Shown here piece by piece: positions 12,305-23,235 of a stretch of DNA of 64,000 bases. Source of the stretch: Shinisaurus crocodilurus (lineage: Eukaryota > Chordata > Lepidosauria > Squamata > Shinisauridae). The notes under the pieces were generated by a model. It saw only the letters and a program-made list of their open reading frames with translations. It ran no database searches and was not told the DNA's origin. A program made the position numbers and the translations under genes. Positions within the stretch are counted from its first letter, which is position 1, and each line of letters begins with the position of its first letter. The stretch is from contig CM037876.1 in the NCBI GenBank assembly GCA_021292165.1, forward strand, positions 106,416,324 to 106,480,323, read 5' to 3'.

Positions 12305-14135
12305 AACAAAGGTGTGAAGGAAGGAGCCTTTGGGGGGTTCCTACATGCACACACACACACGCACACACCTCCTCATGTGTAAACCCAGTAAGGCCAGTTG
12401 GGGGGCTGGGAGGAGGCAAAATGTGCATAAAGTATCGGATGGGACATGGCGCCTGAAAGTCTACGGCTTTTCAGATGCAAATGTCATGAGTCTCCCTCCC
12501 CTGCCTGGCCAGGTGAAGTGCATCATGATTGGCTAGAAGCAGCAAAGCTACAGAAAGGAGGGGGGGGGAAGGTATATTCCCAAAGTGTAGCCTTTGTGTC
12601 TTTGTCTTTGTTCGTCGCATGGTTGCTGGCTGTGGAGCAATGGCAGCAAGCCAAGCAGAGGCCGAAGCCTTCGGGCGGCCTCAGGATCCGACCCCAGGTA
12701 GCTCCTGGTGAAATTAGCTGAATGAGGGCTTTGGCAAGGCAGGCCTTGTGGAGGGCTACCCATCTCGGACCTTCGGGTAGGTGAAGTAGTCCCCCTGGGC
12801 GGCAAGGCTGTGCTGGATCCAACCCTGAAGAGAACTGACCCCCAGGTAACAGAGTGTGTGCCTGGGAGATATAAAGAATCAGGTTTTGTTATTTTTGCAG
12901 CTCTATTACTTTGTACCAAAGTGTCTCTCTCTCATTTTTGTGTGCTTCTCTCATTTCCCTATTCTTGTTGTAAAATGCTACCAGAATAAACCTTTGGTTT
13001 TTTACCCCACATGGTGTTTGTGGATTGCTCTGTGGTTCCAGCAACTAAATCCAGGTTACAGTCATAAAGGCAAGTCCCTGAACAGAGATTCAAGTAAGAT
13101 TGCTTGGCAGTCTGGTACCTTGAGATCTCTGGGGGTCTTGGGTCCTTTGGGGTAGGAAAGGGTGGGTGTGGAGGAAGGGGGGGCTGGCTGTCCCGCCACA
13201 CCCCACCCTTTCCTACCCCAAAGGAACCAAGACCCCCAGAGATCTCAAGGTACCAGATTGCCAAGCCTCAGCTCTTTGCAACCCTACTTGAATCTCTGTT
13301 CAGGGACTTGCCTTTAATTCTGTAACCTGGATTTAGATACTGAAGCCACAGAGCAATCCACAACACCATGTGGGGTAAAACCAAGACAAGGTTTATTCTG
13401 GTAGCATTTAACAACAAAAGGTGGGAAATGAGGGAAGCACACAAAATAAAGAGAGAGACACTTTAGTACACAGTAAAGCTGCAAAACAATAAAACCTGAT
13501 TCCTTAATATCTCTCAGGCACTCAACTAATTACCTGAGGTTCAGTCCTCTTCCAGGGTTAGATCCAGCACAGCCTCGCTGCCCGATGGAGATTACCACAT
13601 CTACCCGCAGGTCCGAGATGGGTAGACTCCAACAAGGCTTGCCTTTACTAGAGCCCTCAATCAGCTAATTTCACCAGGAGCTACCTGGGGTCGGTTCCTG
13701 ATGGCCCCCCCCCCGAAGGCTTGGGGCCTCTGCTTGGCCCGCCATTGCTCTACAGCAACCATGCGGGCCCAAAGACAAGACAAAAGACAAAGACACACAG
13801 GCTACATGTTGGGAAATAGCTCTTCCCCCCTCCCCCTTTCTGTAGCTTTCCTGTCTTCAGCCAATTAGATTGAACTTCACCTGGCCAGGCAGGGGGAGGG
13901 AGACTCATGAGTCGTGACTCATGGCTTACTGGGCCTGAACTACATTTGCATATGAAAGCCCTAGACCGGACTCTCAGGCGCCATGCCCCATCCTATGCTT
14001 TATGTACCTTTCGCCTCCTCCCAGCCCCCCCAACTGGCCTTACTTGGTTTACACATGAGGAGGCGTGTGTGTGTGTGTGTGCGCGTGCGTGCGTGTGTGC
14101 ATGCAGGAACCCCCAAAGGCTCGTTTCTTCACAGT
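12305..14135. repeat. Large palindrome: two ~0.9 kb inverted arms
   Basis: The left arm (about 12305-13171) reappears inverted as about 13195-14135. Anchors: TTGGGGTAGGAAAGGGTGGG at the centre; CCAGAATAAACC against GGTTTATTCTGG; GGTAGCTCCTGGTGAAATTA against its complement at about 13670; the CACACA/GTGTGT ends at about 12350 and 14070. The spacer is about 23 nt. The arms have diverged by many substitutions and small indels, so the event is old. Each arm has a CCAAT-like ATTGGCT, a GATATAAAG and an AATAAA in order, as in an LTR. No open frame spans it. Confidence 0.8.
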
Positions 14136-15127
14136 GGGGTTGTGGCCAGCCCCCCCTTCCTCAACAAAAGGGAACCATAATTTGGTTCTGGCCACTGAAT
14201 GGAGGGCTTGGGGAGGTTCTTTGGTTAATTTTTCATCAAGCTGGCTATATACAATGTTCAAAACAAAAAGGTTTTAGTTTAAGGACACTTAGGTAGTGCT
14301 TCACCTGTCTAGGAGGTGGGGATGCCTCAGGGCTGGACCATTTTTCCTGACAGGGCTTCTGATTGGCCAATTCAATGGTACCCTCTTGGGTTAGTTGGCT
14401 GGAAGGCAATCAAGCAGGCACTTGCGTGTTCTTCCCCGAAACAGAGAACAACCTCTCTTTTTTAAAAATTTAATCAAGGAGGAAGCAAGCATATTCTGTA
14501 GTTTCTTATGCCTCTGTGACAGTTCCCAAGCCTTAATCACATTCCTGGGAGCTCCCCGGCCCGGGCTATGTCTTCAGGACCCCTTGGGCCAAGGGGTCAG
14601 GGTAATGCCGATGAAATACATAGTGCACAACACATCTGTCAGAGAACCAACACGGCTGGACTGGAGCTCCTCTGTAACAGTTGTTCAAGTGGGTTACATA
14701 AGCTTGGATGTTCCCATGCTCTAAAATCAGACAGCTTCAAATAGCACTGTCTTTATCTTTGACATCTTCTTCACAAATATGGAGAAATCTTCCTCCCCGC
14801 CCCCGCCCCCCCAAATGAAAGCTGTGGAGAGAAAGCCTGACCGGACACATACCTCACTCCGTCACCTGCATAATCTCTGCCTAGGGCAGAGAGAGAGGCC
14901 CAGTTCCGAGCAGACATTTACATCTAGATCACATTTGCATTCACCCCAATGGTGTCCGCCCCCAGCAGTCTCAAAGAGCTGCCCGAGTACCCTCAAGCAG
15001 CGAGAGGCGACATAACCCCTGCTGAAGAGAACCAGTTCATCCTGTCAGCACTCAGCAGAAAGGAAGGCGGGGTGGGGAGGGGAGGGGAGGGGAGGGGGGT
15101 AAAAGAACAACCCCAGTTCCATAGAGG
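14136..15127. other. Gene-free stretch right of the palindrome
   Basis: No exon recognised. A G-rich simple tract (GGGGAGGGGAGGGGAGG) lies at about 15070-15100 and a C-rich run at about 14800. Confidence 0.4.
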
Positions 15128-15299
15128 TTTCATAGATTTCATAGATCATAGAGTTGGAAGGAGCCTACAAGGCTATCAAGTCCAACCCCCTGCTCAATGC
15201 AGGAAACTAGAGGAGGGGTCTCCCATCCAAGTAATAACCAGGCCTGACCCTGCTTAGCTTTCCACGCTCAGACAAGCTGAGCCAGCGTAAGCCACAGGC
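15128..15299 (-). mobile_element. 5S rRNA/CR1 chimeric SINE, copy 1
   Basis: On the minus strand, AAAGCTAAGCAGGGTCAGGC then ATTACTTGGATGGGAGACC, which is the 5S rRNA internal promoter region. After it comes a CR1-like 3' end (TTGGACTTGATAGCC, then TCCAACTCTATGATC) and a short TATGAAATC repeat. Confidence 0.85.
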
Positions 15300-15300
15300 C

Positions 15301-15794
15301 TGTATGTTGGGAACTAGGTGTAGGACTGCACGGAATGGGTCATTGGCTACGGCCAAGCCCAGGACTCAACCCCAAGCTGAGCGCTTGGTAGCCTGCTGTA
15401 AGTCTGAATGAACTGCTGAGAGTAGTTTAGGAAGAGCCTACAGTGTTAGTTAGCTAGTTCAGGCTCTCAGCGCTCTGTCTATGCTTTGCAGACCTCATTA
15501 CCTCTTATAGTGTATTGCAGTTTCCCGCCTTGAATGTTTTGTAAACAAGTTGTAATAACTGTGAATTCCTTATCTGCCTGACCTGCTTTGCTCCATTAAA
15601 CTTGTTATAAACAAGAGCGGCCTGCCTGTTGCCGGCTCTGGTTCAGTGCTATCTTGACATGATTGAACTTAAATAACCTGGGAGCCATGTAAGTGAGTTT
15701 TTCCCATGCCAGTTAGCCCGTTAACTCCCGAACTCATGCAAAAGGACTGGCGGCGGTCCTTCACATGGTGTCAGAGGTGGGATTCGAACCCACG
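15301..15794 (+). mobile_element. LTR with tRNA-Leu primer-binding site (truncated LTR retroelement)
   Basis: A TG...CA segment (15301-15765) with an ATTAAA signal at about 15595, followed directly by TGGTGTCAGAGGTGGGATTC and GAACCCACG. That is complementary to the 3' end of a vertebrate tRNA-Leu over ~29 nt with about one mismatch. No gag or pol is recognised after it, so the internal part is lost. A tRNA-Leu primer is typical of ERV-L-like elements and of some Ty3 elements. The left LTR edge abuts a SINE and is uncertain. Confidence 0.65.
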
Positions 15795-15972
15795 TTCCTG
15801 AAAGACATTGTTCCTTGATGTTAATTACAATGAAGTTGATGTTTATGAGTTTTTGCTGGACGAGACCAAGCTCTTCATTTGTAAGCATACTTGCAGATTA
15901 AACTTCATTCTGCCAGTTCATTTTAAGAAAATTAATTGCAAATACCTTTCCATATCATCAACAGATAACAAA

Positions 15973-16050
15973 ATGGAGAATAACAAAACAAAGACTGAAG
16001 AGAAAAACCCTAGTGAGGTTAAAGATAATCCTGTAGTAAAGAAGAAAGTG
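15973..16050 (+). CDS. SLC2A9: Candidate alternative (distal) first coding exon of SLC2A9
   Basis: Twenty-six codons from ATG at 15973, reading MENNKTKTEEKNPSEV and ending NPVVKKKV, followed directly by a consensus donor GTAAGT at 16051. The phase is 0, exactly what exon 2 (DWSASLVV) needs. The product would be an acidic/lysine-rich, hydrophilic cytoplasmic N-terminus ending KKKV-DWS. The short mammalian GLUT9 isoform likewise starts with a Lys-rich segment ending in KKKL before DWS. The frame is open upstream to 15808, but that part does not look like GLUT9. It lies 14 kb upstream of exon 1 and about 200 bp downstream of an LTR. This is inference from splice phase and resemblance; transcript data would settle it. 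Confidence 0.6.
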
Positions 16051-16079
16051 GTAAGTGGTACTTTTTTATATATATATTG

Positions 16080-16671
16080 AAATTTTCAAACATGTGACCA
16101 GCGCCTATAACTGTAAGCCAATGAGAGCCAATAGAAGGTTCTCCTATCTGGTAAGCTGAAAGATCTAACTGTGAACCACTAAGGTAATAAAAGCTTCTTT
16201 GGTCACAACACTAACCGCGTTACTGGAAGTTGGTGTGCTTCCAGCAGCAGGCCTCGGTCACAAAGTAACTAGCCTCAGTTAGAAATAACCTTTTTACCTC
16301 TCCCAGATAACCTTTATAATTGTCACAATGCTACATTACAGAACACACACATCTTACACAACATTTTAAACATCTCTACCTCAGGATTTCTAGCTTCTCT
16401 GCATAGCTCCTAGCCAGGAACTTCCAGCTGTTCATCCTACAATTCAGAGTTTTTGAGAGGACTTGCTACATGTCTTGGCACTGGGAGGGGAGGAAGTGGA
16501 CTGAGTCTTGGGTCTTCTTTACAATAGCTCCAGTCAATATCCAGACTTTTGATTTAAAAAAAATCTTGAGCCTGGGCAATATGATACTAATTAATTAATA
16601 ACAACTGTAGAAACGATTGTTTAAAGGCACCCTCAAAGCAAGGACTCCAGGAACAAAGGAATTTGCCTTAT
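16080..16671. other. Start of the putative distal intron
   Basis: Sequence after the distal donor. No further exon or recognised element up to the tRNA-SINE. Confidence 0.35.
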
Positions 16672-16850
16672 ACTGCAACAAACTGTTGGTCCATCTAGCT
16701 CAGTATTGTTGACGTTGATTCACAGTGTTCTCTGTGGGTTCAGACAGTTTTCTCTACGCTGCCTGGAGATGCCACAGATTGAACCTGGGACCTTTTTGCA
16801 TGCAAAGCAGGTGCTCTATCATTGACCTATGGTCACTCCCCAGGACACAG
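16672..16850 (-). mobile_element. tRNA-derived SINE, copy 1
   Basis: On the minus strand, a B-box-like GGTTCAATCTG preceded by GCATGCAAAAAGGTCCCA, then a body ending near GAGCTAGATGGACC. Same family as 26943-27139 and 30964-31170. Confidence 0.7.
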
Positions 16851-16992
16851 GCTTCTTATGCTCTGCAGTACTATGAGCTTACCAGAGGAGGGAGCTGCTA
16901 GTCTGCTCTCTGCTGCACCTCAAAAGGTCCAGGCAGGGCTGGCCCTTCCATGAGGTGGGGTGAATCCCCCATCTCAGGTGGTGGATCGGGAA

Positions 16993-17300
16993 CATAAGAA
17001 CATAAGAAGAGCCATGCCGGATCAGACGAAGGGTCCATCTAGTCCAGCGTTCTGTTCACACGGTGGCCAACCAGCTGCTCATGGGATCCCACAAGCAGGA
17101 CATGAGTGCAACAGCACCCTCCCGCCCATGTTCCCCAGCAACTGGTGTACATAGGCATACTGCCTCTGACACAGGAGGTAGCATAGAGCCAATCAGGACT
17201 AGTAGCCATTATTGATAGCCTTCTCCTCCATGAATTTATCCAATCCCCTTTTAAAGCCCTCCAAATTGGTGGTAGATCCTGCATACTCCACCACCGGGAG
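16993..17300 (-). mobile_element. CR1 LINE 3' fragment
   Basis: Plus-strand GAAGAGCCATGCCGGATCAG to CCTTTTAAAGCCCTCC parallels 10226-10480. This is the same CR1 subfamily on minus, truncated at both sides. Confidence 0.7.
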
Positions 17301-17595
17301 GGCCGTTTGTCCCTATGCTAGTGCCATCCTATGCTTCTTAAAGTGGGGCAAAGGGTGAGCAGGCACCTGCTCCGGAGGGCCCTGCTAACCGCTCTTCTGC
17401 TGTGGCAAATGCTTCAGCAAGAAAGCAGCCATTATGGCTCTCCGGAGTAGCTGCCACCACCTGCCCTATGCCTCACTCTGGGTATGTGCAGCTCTTCAAA
17501 GTGATGTCCCCAGAGAGTCTATCCAGCAAGATGCCTTGCTCTGAGAACCCCCCAGAGCGAGCGTCGGCTGGGTAGGTTCTCTGGGGAGCAGTGCC
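17300..17595. other. Unassigned stretch
   Basis: No gene recognised. It is moderately GC-rich and may be an eroded part of the adjacent hAT-like element. Confidence 0.3.
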
Positions 17596-17599
17596 AGCC

Positions 17600-17915
17600 G
17601 CTTCTCTGCTGAGGCAATGGGGTACATTTGCCACATGGGCACACTTGGCGATTTGAAAAACTGTCATGGAAACCACCACAAAATGGCTGCCCATGAGAGG
17701 CATGGCAAGTCATAGAGGATAAATAACATGCCCAAAAGACTGAGTATAAGGCAGAGGCAGGGACTGAACCCCGACACACAGAACCCTATTTCACAGGAGG
17801 CAAACTCTTTTTCTCTCCCCACCCACTCTACCAGCCAAGTCACTCCCCACACATCTCTTTCTCTCTTTCACTGTGGATCACCACCCATAGACATGCACTC
17901 TCCTGCTGTCTCTCC

Positions 17916-17951
<36 letters not shown>

Positions 17952-18260
17952 CCATCTAACATTCATCCACACACAAGGAATCCATGTATCCATCATGCAT
18001 GTATACATACATGCCCCTCCCTTCTCCTCCTCACTGCAAGCACACACACAAAAACGCACTCACTCCAAATCCCTTTCTCTCTCCCTCTCTTGCCCTCCCA
18101 CACATGCAGCCTTCATTCACTCAGACATGCAAGCAGACAGTCTTTCCGATTCACCCAGTCCTTCCCATCATCCCCCAGCCCCCTCTGGCTTCCTACCCCC
18201 CCCGCCCCACTGCTTCTCCCAGAAGCTTATCAGAGAAGCCCTTACTTTCCTTTGAACCAA
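17600..18260 (+). mobile_element. hAT-derived repeat fragment (shared with 55.6-56.4 kb)
   Basis: GGCACACTTGGCGATTTG, then ATGGCTGCCCATG and AGACTGAGTATAAGGCA, then AAACTCTTTTTCTCTCCCC and GGATCACCACCCAT. All of these recur in the same order on minus at 56425-55600. The 175-codon frame at 17728 is pyrimidine-rich repeat and not a protein. An (AC)n microsatellite at about 17921-17945 lies inside. Confidence 0.65.
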
Positions 18261-18529
18261 TCCCAGCTGCCAATAAGAAAACTTCTTAATTAAAAAAAAA
18301 GCAGTGGGAGGGGTTGTACATCTCAATGAGTACCAAGAAAGGTGTCTGGGGGCATACTGGTGCCTGTGGGCACCACATTACATACTCCCACTCTAGCAGC
18401 TTCTCCCTCAGTTAAGGGTGGAAGGGCCGATGGAGGGTTGGCATGCCTTCTTTCAACAAATATTAAGGTAACCATAACACCTATGGCTCCTTGGAATCCC
18501 TTTGCAGTTGCTGTTCTGATTGTGGTTTG
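18260..18529. other. Short spacer with no recognised feature
   Basis: An A-run at 18292-18300 may be the tail of an element. Nothing else seen. Confidence 0.3.
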
Positions 18530-18805
18530 ATTATGGTTAATGTTTACGTATCAACTTGCTCCAAGAAATCTGAAATCTATTTGATTGTGACTAATGTTTA
18601 CATATCAACTTGCTCCAAAAAAATGAACTGTGGACTATGTTAGGGCAAAATTAGAGAACTTCAAAGAACTTCTGGAATTTTCACATCCCACTGCAGTATT
18701 TATTATTGTGGGAGATTTTAACGCATGTATGGGAGCAGGTGATGTACATTTATACACAACATTATCATCAAGTATTGGAACCAGATAGTCATACTGCCTG
18801 GAGTA
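18530..18805 (+). mobile_element. Degraded APE-type LINE, segment A (endonuclease)
   Basis: Translation near 18700 gives IIVGDFNACMGAGD, the GDFNA motif of AP endonucleases of non-LTR elements. TTTACGTATCAACTTGCTCC occurs twice in tandem just before. The element is split by an L2 copy and a Tigger-like MITE and resumes at 19836. Confidence 0.7.
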
Positions 18806-19560
18806 GTTCACAATCTTTATTTATTTATTTATTTATTATATTTTTGAATCGCCCATCTGGCCAGACATCCAGCCACTCTGAACAATATACAATCCAATCA
18901 ATTACAAGGGGGGGGGGGACACACACACAGTATAAAACACAATTAAAAACAGTACAAAACTTAAAAATCCTAACCCACCCCATATTCCCGCCTGAAAAGC
19001 CACGTTTTTAATGCCCGGCGGAAGCTAATCAAGGAAGGGGCATGGCGGAGGTCACTGGGGAGAGTTTCATAAATTGGGGGCTGCCACAGAAAAGGCCCCC
19101 CTCCTAGTCCCCACCAGCCTGGTTTCTCTGGCTGATGGGACAGGGAAAAGGCTGTCCGTGGCAGATCTTGTTGAGCGGCCTACTTGATGTTGCTGGAGGC
19201 GCTCCTTGAGATAAACTGGACCGGAACCATACAGGGTTTTAAAGGTCAAGGCCAACACCTTGAATTCGGCTCGGCAAACAACTGGTAGCCAGTGCAACTC
19301 TTTGAGCACTGGAGTGATGTGTTCACGCCAGCGGCAGCCTTTAACCAGGCGAGCTGCTGCATTCTGTACCAGCTGCAACTTCCGAACCGTCTTCCAGGGT
19401 AACCCCACGTAGAGCGCATTACAGTAGTCTAGGCGAGAAGAGACTAAGGCATGAACCACTGATGGGAGCAGATGATTAGGAAGGTAGGGGTGCAACTGCC
19501 ACATCAGATGGAGCTGATACAGCGCCGCCCGGCTCACAGCTGACACTTGAGCCTCCATGG
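18806..19560 (-). mobile_element. L2-like LINE 3' part with 163-codon open frame
   Basis: Minus-strand frame 19558-19067 reads VVHALVSSRLDYCNALYVGL, KTVRKLQLVQNAAARL and ITPVLKELHWLPV, the conserved C-terminal part of L2/CR1-clade reverse transcriptases. The 3' region and (AAAT)n tail lie at 18806-19066. It is inserted into the APE-type LINE. The open length suggests a fairly recent insertion. Confidence 0.85.
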
Positions 19561-19581
19561 ACAGCTCAAATCTTCTAAATA

Positions 19582-19833
19582 CAGTAATACCTTGGATTGC
19601 AAGTAACTTGGTTTGAGAGCATTTTGCAAGACAAGCAAATTTTTAAATATTTATTTAATTTTTTTTTTACTTGATATACAAGCGACGTCTTGCAATACAA
19701 GTACTGTAGTATGGCTTAAATTAAAAATCTCTGTACAAATATTTTTTGGGGGGATTTCATTTTGATATAAGAGTGTTTTGGATTACAAGCACGTTTCCGG
19801 AACGAATTGTGCTCTCAGTCCAAGGCATGACTG
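19582..19833 (+). mobile_element. Tigger/mariner-like MITE, copy 2
   Basis: Flanked by TA (19580-19581 and 19834-19835). Ends CAGTAATACCTTGGATTGCA and CCAAGGCATGACTG. Very close to the copy at 54674-54923. Confidence 0.85.
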
Positions 19834-19835
19834 TA

Positions 19836-21222
19836 TACTAAATGTAACTGGGCAGGGTTCTGTCTGGCTCAGTTTATAAGAAGGATGGATTTGTTAATAT
19901 TAAATGGTACTACTGATGAAGATCAATATGGGGAATATACTCACTTTGAAAAATGGGGTGGCAGTGTGTAATTGATTATACAACAAGTTCTCGACCAATA
20001 TATAAGTATATCATTCATTTTGAGGTTGGCTCTAGTGTAGAAAGTGATCATTTATCTCCGACTGTGGCACTGGCATGTTCGGTACACAGTAACTTTCATT
20101 TAGAATCTCAGTCCTATCTTAACAAATATTTAGGTGTGACTGCTACTAAGAGAATTAAGTGGTCACCTATACTTGATTCATTCTTGACCCACCTTTTGCA
20201 GATTGAGAATTTTATGGCTGTTCACAACCCATCTCAAATTTTGACTGATAGGTTACAAGCTTCCCAAGGGATACTTGCCTTTTTTGGTGCACAGTAACAG
20301 GTTTATTAGAAAATGCTTGCACTGCTCCAGTGTGTATTATTGGTCTAGATGAATGGATGCAGCACTATCGGTCACTGTTTTTTTACTTCAACACCAAGGT
20401 TAATCTAGCCTTAGATACTCCAGAAAATGTAACTGAATGGCCACCAGTCACAGAACAAATTAAGGATCTTTTTTCCTCAGCTAAAGTGTGATAAAGCACT
20501 AGGTATAGAGGGGGGGGGGTTACCCACAGAACTTTAAAATCTACCATTAGCTGGGGGGGGGGGTTCTTTTCTGGCAGTCTTACTTTCATTTATTGATTCA
20601 ATAGGTCTATTACCCAAAATATAATTATCCCCATATTTTAAAAAGGCTCTAAATCTGATCCAGCAAATTATTGCCCAGTTAGTTTGCTATGTGTAATTAG
20701 CAAACTTTATGCAAAAACATCTGTATAATAAACTGACTGGACACATGAGGAAGGTATAGATGAATAAGCAGGGTTCAGTCAGGGCAGATCTACTGTAGAT
20801 CATTGTTTTGCTCTAACCTATTTAATTGACAAATATGCAAAACAAAAACCCAGGAGGTGTTCTATATGTGACATTTATTGACCTGAAGGTGGCATTAGAG
20901 TCAGTCCCTCACACAAGACTCTAGGAAAAATTAGCCTCTTTGACTACTGATAAAAGACTCTTCTTTCAAATTAAAAGTCTATATAATAACACTTGGCTGA
21001 AAGTGTGGTGTACCACAGATGGACACCTTACAGATTCTCTGCCATCCACAAAAGGGATGAAGCAAGGCTGCATTTTAGCTTCTGTTTTGTTCAACTTGTA
21101 TGTTAATGATATTGTTGAGCATTTAACATCTTCAGTTTATCGCACCTCTAAATTGGCTACAAGAACTATTTCTGTTTTGCTATATGCAGATGATGCTATA
21201 CTTCTATCCCAGATTAAAGTGG
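19836..21222 (+). mobile_element. Degraded APE-type LINE, segment B (endonuclease end to RT)
   Basis: 19953-20297 ends the endonuclease (VIDYTT..., ESDHLSP). 20940-21222 is RT: KGMKQGCILASVLFNLYVND and LLYADDAILLS, with the catalytic YADD box intact. Stops and shifts elsewhere. No RNase H seen. It resembles LINE copies common in squamates, perhaps Vingi or another Jockey-group clade; the clade assignment is tentative. Confidence 0.8.
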
Positions 21223-21390
21223 TTTACGCTAGCTCAGCTTGTCTCAGTGTGGAAAGCTAAGCAGGGTCAGGCCTGGTTGTTACTTGGATGGGAGACCCCT
21301 CCTCTAGTTTCCTGCATTGAGCAGCAGGTTGGACTAGATAGCCTTGTAGGCTCTTTCCAACTCTATGATCTATGGAATCTATGAAATCTA
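21223..21390 (+). mobile_element. 5S rRNA/CR1 chimeric SINE, copy 2
   Basis: Inserted directly after the YADD box of the LINE. AAAGCTAAGCAGGGTCAGGC and TACTTGGATGGGAGACC, then the CR1-like tail, ending in ATCTATGGAATCTATGAAAT. Confidence 0.85.
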
Positions 21391-22045
21391 AGACTGATGA
21401 AGGCATTTTCTGAATACTGTCAATAAGAACACCTAGTGGTGAATTATAATAAGACAAAAGTAATGGTGTTCTCTAAACAGCACAGGCTCCATAAATGGTA
21501 CTTGGATAAACAGTCAATTCAACAAGTTAGAGGTTTTAAGTACCTGGGTGTGGTTTTTCAATCATCAGGAGTATGGCTGTTGTGGAAAAAGCTTTGCAGA
21601 GCATTAAAATTTGAATGTGTTTCTTTTTTTTCTTTTTCTACACTAAAGATCATAATTATATAACTTCGGTGCTTGAAATTTTTAAGGCTAAGCCTTTAGC
21701 TCAGTTGTTTTATGGGATTCAGGTTTGGGCTGATGCCAGTTTAAAACCAGTTGATGTTGTGCAGTCCATGTTTTTTACGCAGTTTTTTTCTGTCCCAGGA
21801 TGTATTCCAAGTATCTCCTTGAGACTGGAAGCTGGTCTTCTTCCTATTTCTTTGCAGGCTTGGCTCAGGACATTTAACTATTGGCTATGGTTCAGTTTAG
21901 CCCCCCTCTGGCTTGCTTCCTTTAATTCTGCTTGACTCCCACAGGAAAGCCATCAATCTCAGATTCTGCTCTTTTGGCCTTTCACCACAACTGTTATGTT
22001 AACTCTTGGTAAAGCAAGAGACTTATTGAGGCAGTGTCTGAACAA
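21391..22045 (+). mobile_element. Degraded APE-type LINE, segment C (RT thumb/C-terminal)
   Basis: Translations NYNKTKVMVFSKQHRLHKW, VRGFKYLGVVFQSSG, KAKPLAQLFYGIQVWAD and ISLRLEAGLLPISLQAWLRT continue the same ORF2 across frameshifts. Confidence 0.75.
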
Positions 22046-22949
22046 CAAATTCTAATTTGTTGATAGTATCACTAATTACTCTCATAAAGTCTCATGAACT
22101 ACACTTCAATGTGCAAAAAGAAAGAAAGAAAAGAAATTGGCACAAAGTGTATCAATGAGAAGATTATGGATCCAAGATACCTCAGAAGATGAAACTAGAA
22201 AAATAAAAAGAAGAACCCCACTCTAACAATATAGCAACCCAGCTTTAGCAATTATTATCAAGACTAAAATGTTCAGGAGATATAATCTTTCTCCACTACA
22301 CCAAAAGACACCAGCTCTGTCTCTCTTTTCCATTGGAATCATGAAGTTATGCAGGTGCCTGATCTGTGCTGAAAGGCAGTAGTGGGTTGGAGGAAGGCCA
22401 GTAAACGGCATTCCAACAAGGTGGAGGTGCCGTGTGTTGGTGGTTCCCATGTCCATGAATTAGGGGAGTGGTCTGCTTTGGATTGGATTGCTCTCCTTCT
22501 GAAGGAACAGGTGTGTAGCCTGGGGTGGTGGTGGTACTCCTTGATTCTTCCTTGTCATTAGAAGCTGAAGTGGCTGCGCTGCAGTTGCATAGAGTGTCTA
22601 TTTCCAGCTCCAGTTGGTTCATCAGCTGCAGCTGATTCTGGACAGGGATAGCCTGACCACAGTAATCCGTGCACTGGTAACCTCCCAGTTACACTATTGT
22701 AATGTGCTCTGATGTGGCAGTCTTGGCAACTGTGCCTGAGGAACTGTCTGTCAAAAGGGAGGCTTCTCCTCCATAACAGAACCAGGGAAGGAAGGGGTCG
22801 TGAAAGCACAGCCTCATCGGCAGCCGGATTTGACAACTGGAACTTGTCCGTTGGAGAGTAGGCAGTTAACCTGGGAGACAGAAGGTGGTAGATTCGATCC
22901 TAACTGGACACATATATGGTTGTACTATCCTTTAAATGACAATTTAAAG
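22046..22949. other. Insertion-derived spacer inside the LINE, with a small L2 relic
   Basis: 22650-22720 on plus translates to TVIRALVTSQLHYCNVL, an L2 RT relic. Nothing else is recognised. Confidence 0.45.
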
Positions 22950-23085
22950 CAGGGCTATCCAACCTTGGGTCCCCAGATGTTGCTGGACTACAGCTCCCAG
23001 AATCCCTTGCCATTAGCCATGCTGGCTGGGTATGCTGGGAGCTATAGACCAGCAACATCTGGGGACCCAAGGTTGGAGAGCCCTG
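22950..23085. mobile_element. hAT-like foldback MITE with perfect 8-bp target duplication
   Basis: CAGGGCTATCCAACCTTGGG ... CCCAAGGTTGGAGAGCCCTG, flanked by ATTTAAAG at 22942-22949 and again at 23086-23093. This copy shows the family's hAT-type 8-bp duplication most clearly. Confidence 0.9.
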
Positions 23086-23096
23086 ATTTAAAGGAT

Positions 23097-23235
23097 TTAG
23101 AGTTAGTGTAGCTAGGCATCGAAGCAAGTTTGATGCTTCCTGTTAGTGTAGCTAGGGATTAGTTAGTGTAGCTAGCTAGGGATTGAAGAAAGTTAGTGTA
23201 GCTAGAGATTGAAGCAACTTTGATGCTTCCTGTTT
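23097..23235 (+). repeat. Tandem AGTTAGTGTAGCTAGGGATT repeat
   Basis: About four units of GTTAGTGTAGCTAG(GG)ATT. A longer GAAGCAA.TTTGATGCTTCCTG segment occurs at both ends of the array. Confidence 0.75.

Noticed and set aside
1..15900. Possible WDR1 exons, expected upstream of SLC2A9 by mammalian synteny
   Set aside because: No WD-repeat-like translation or WDR1 C-terminal motif seen on either strand; the gene probably lies left of the window.
17728..18255. 175-codon His/Pro/Ser-rich frame
   Set aside because: It is translated microsatellite and pyrimidine-rich hAT repeat, with a matching non-coding copy at 55.6-56.0 kb.
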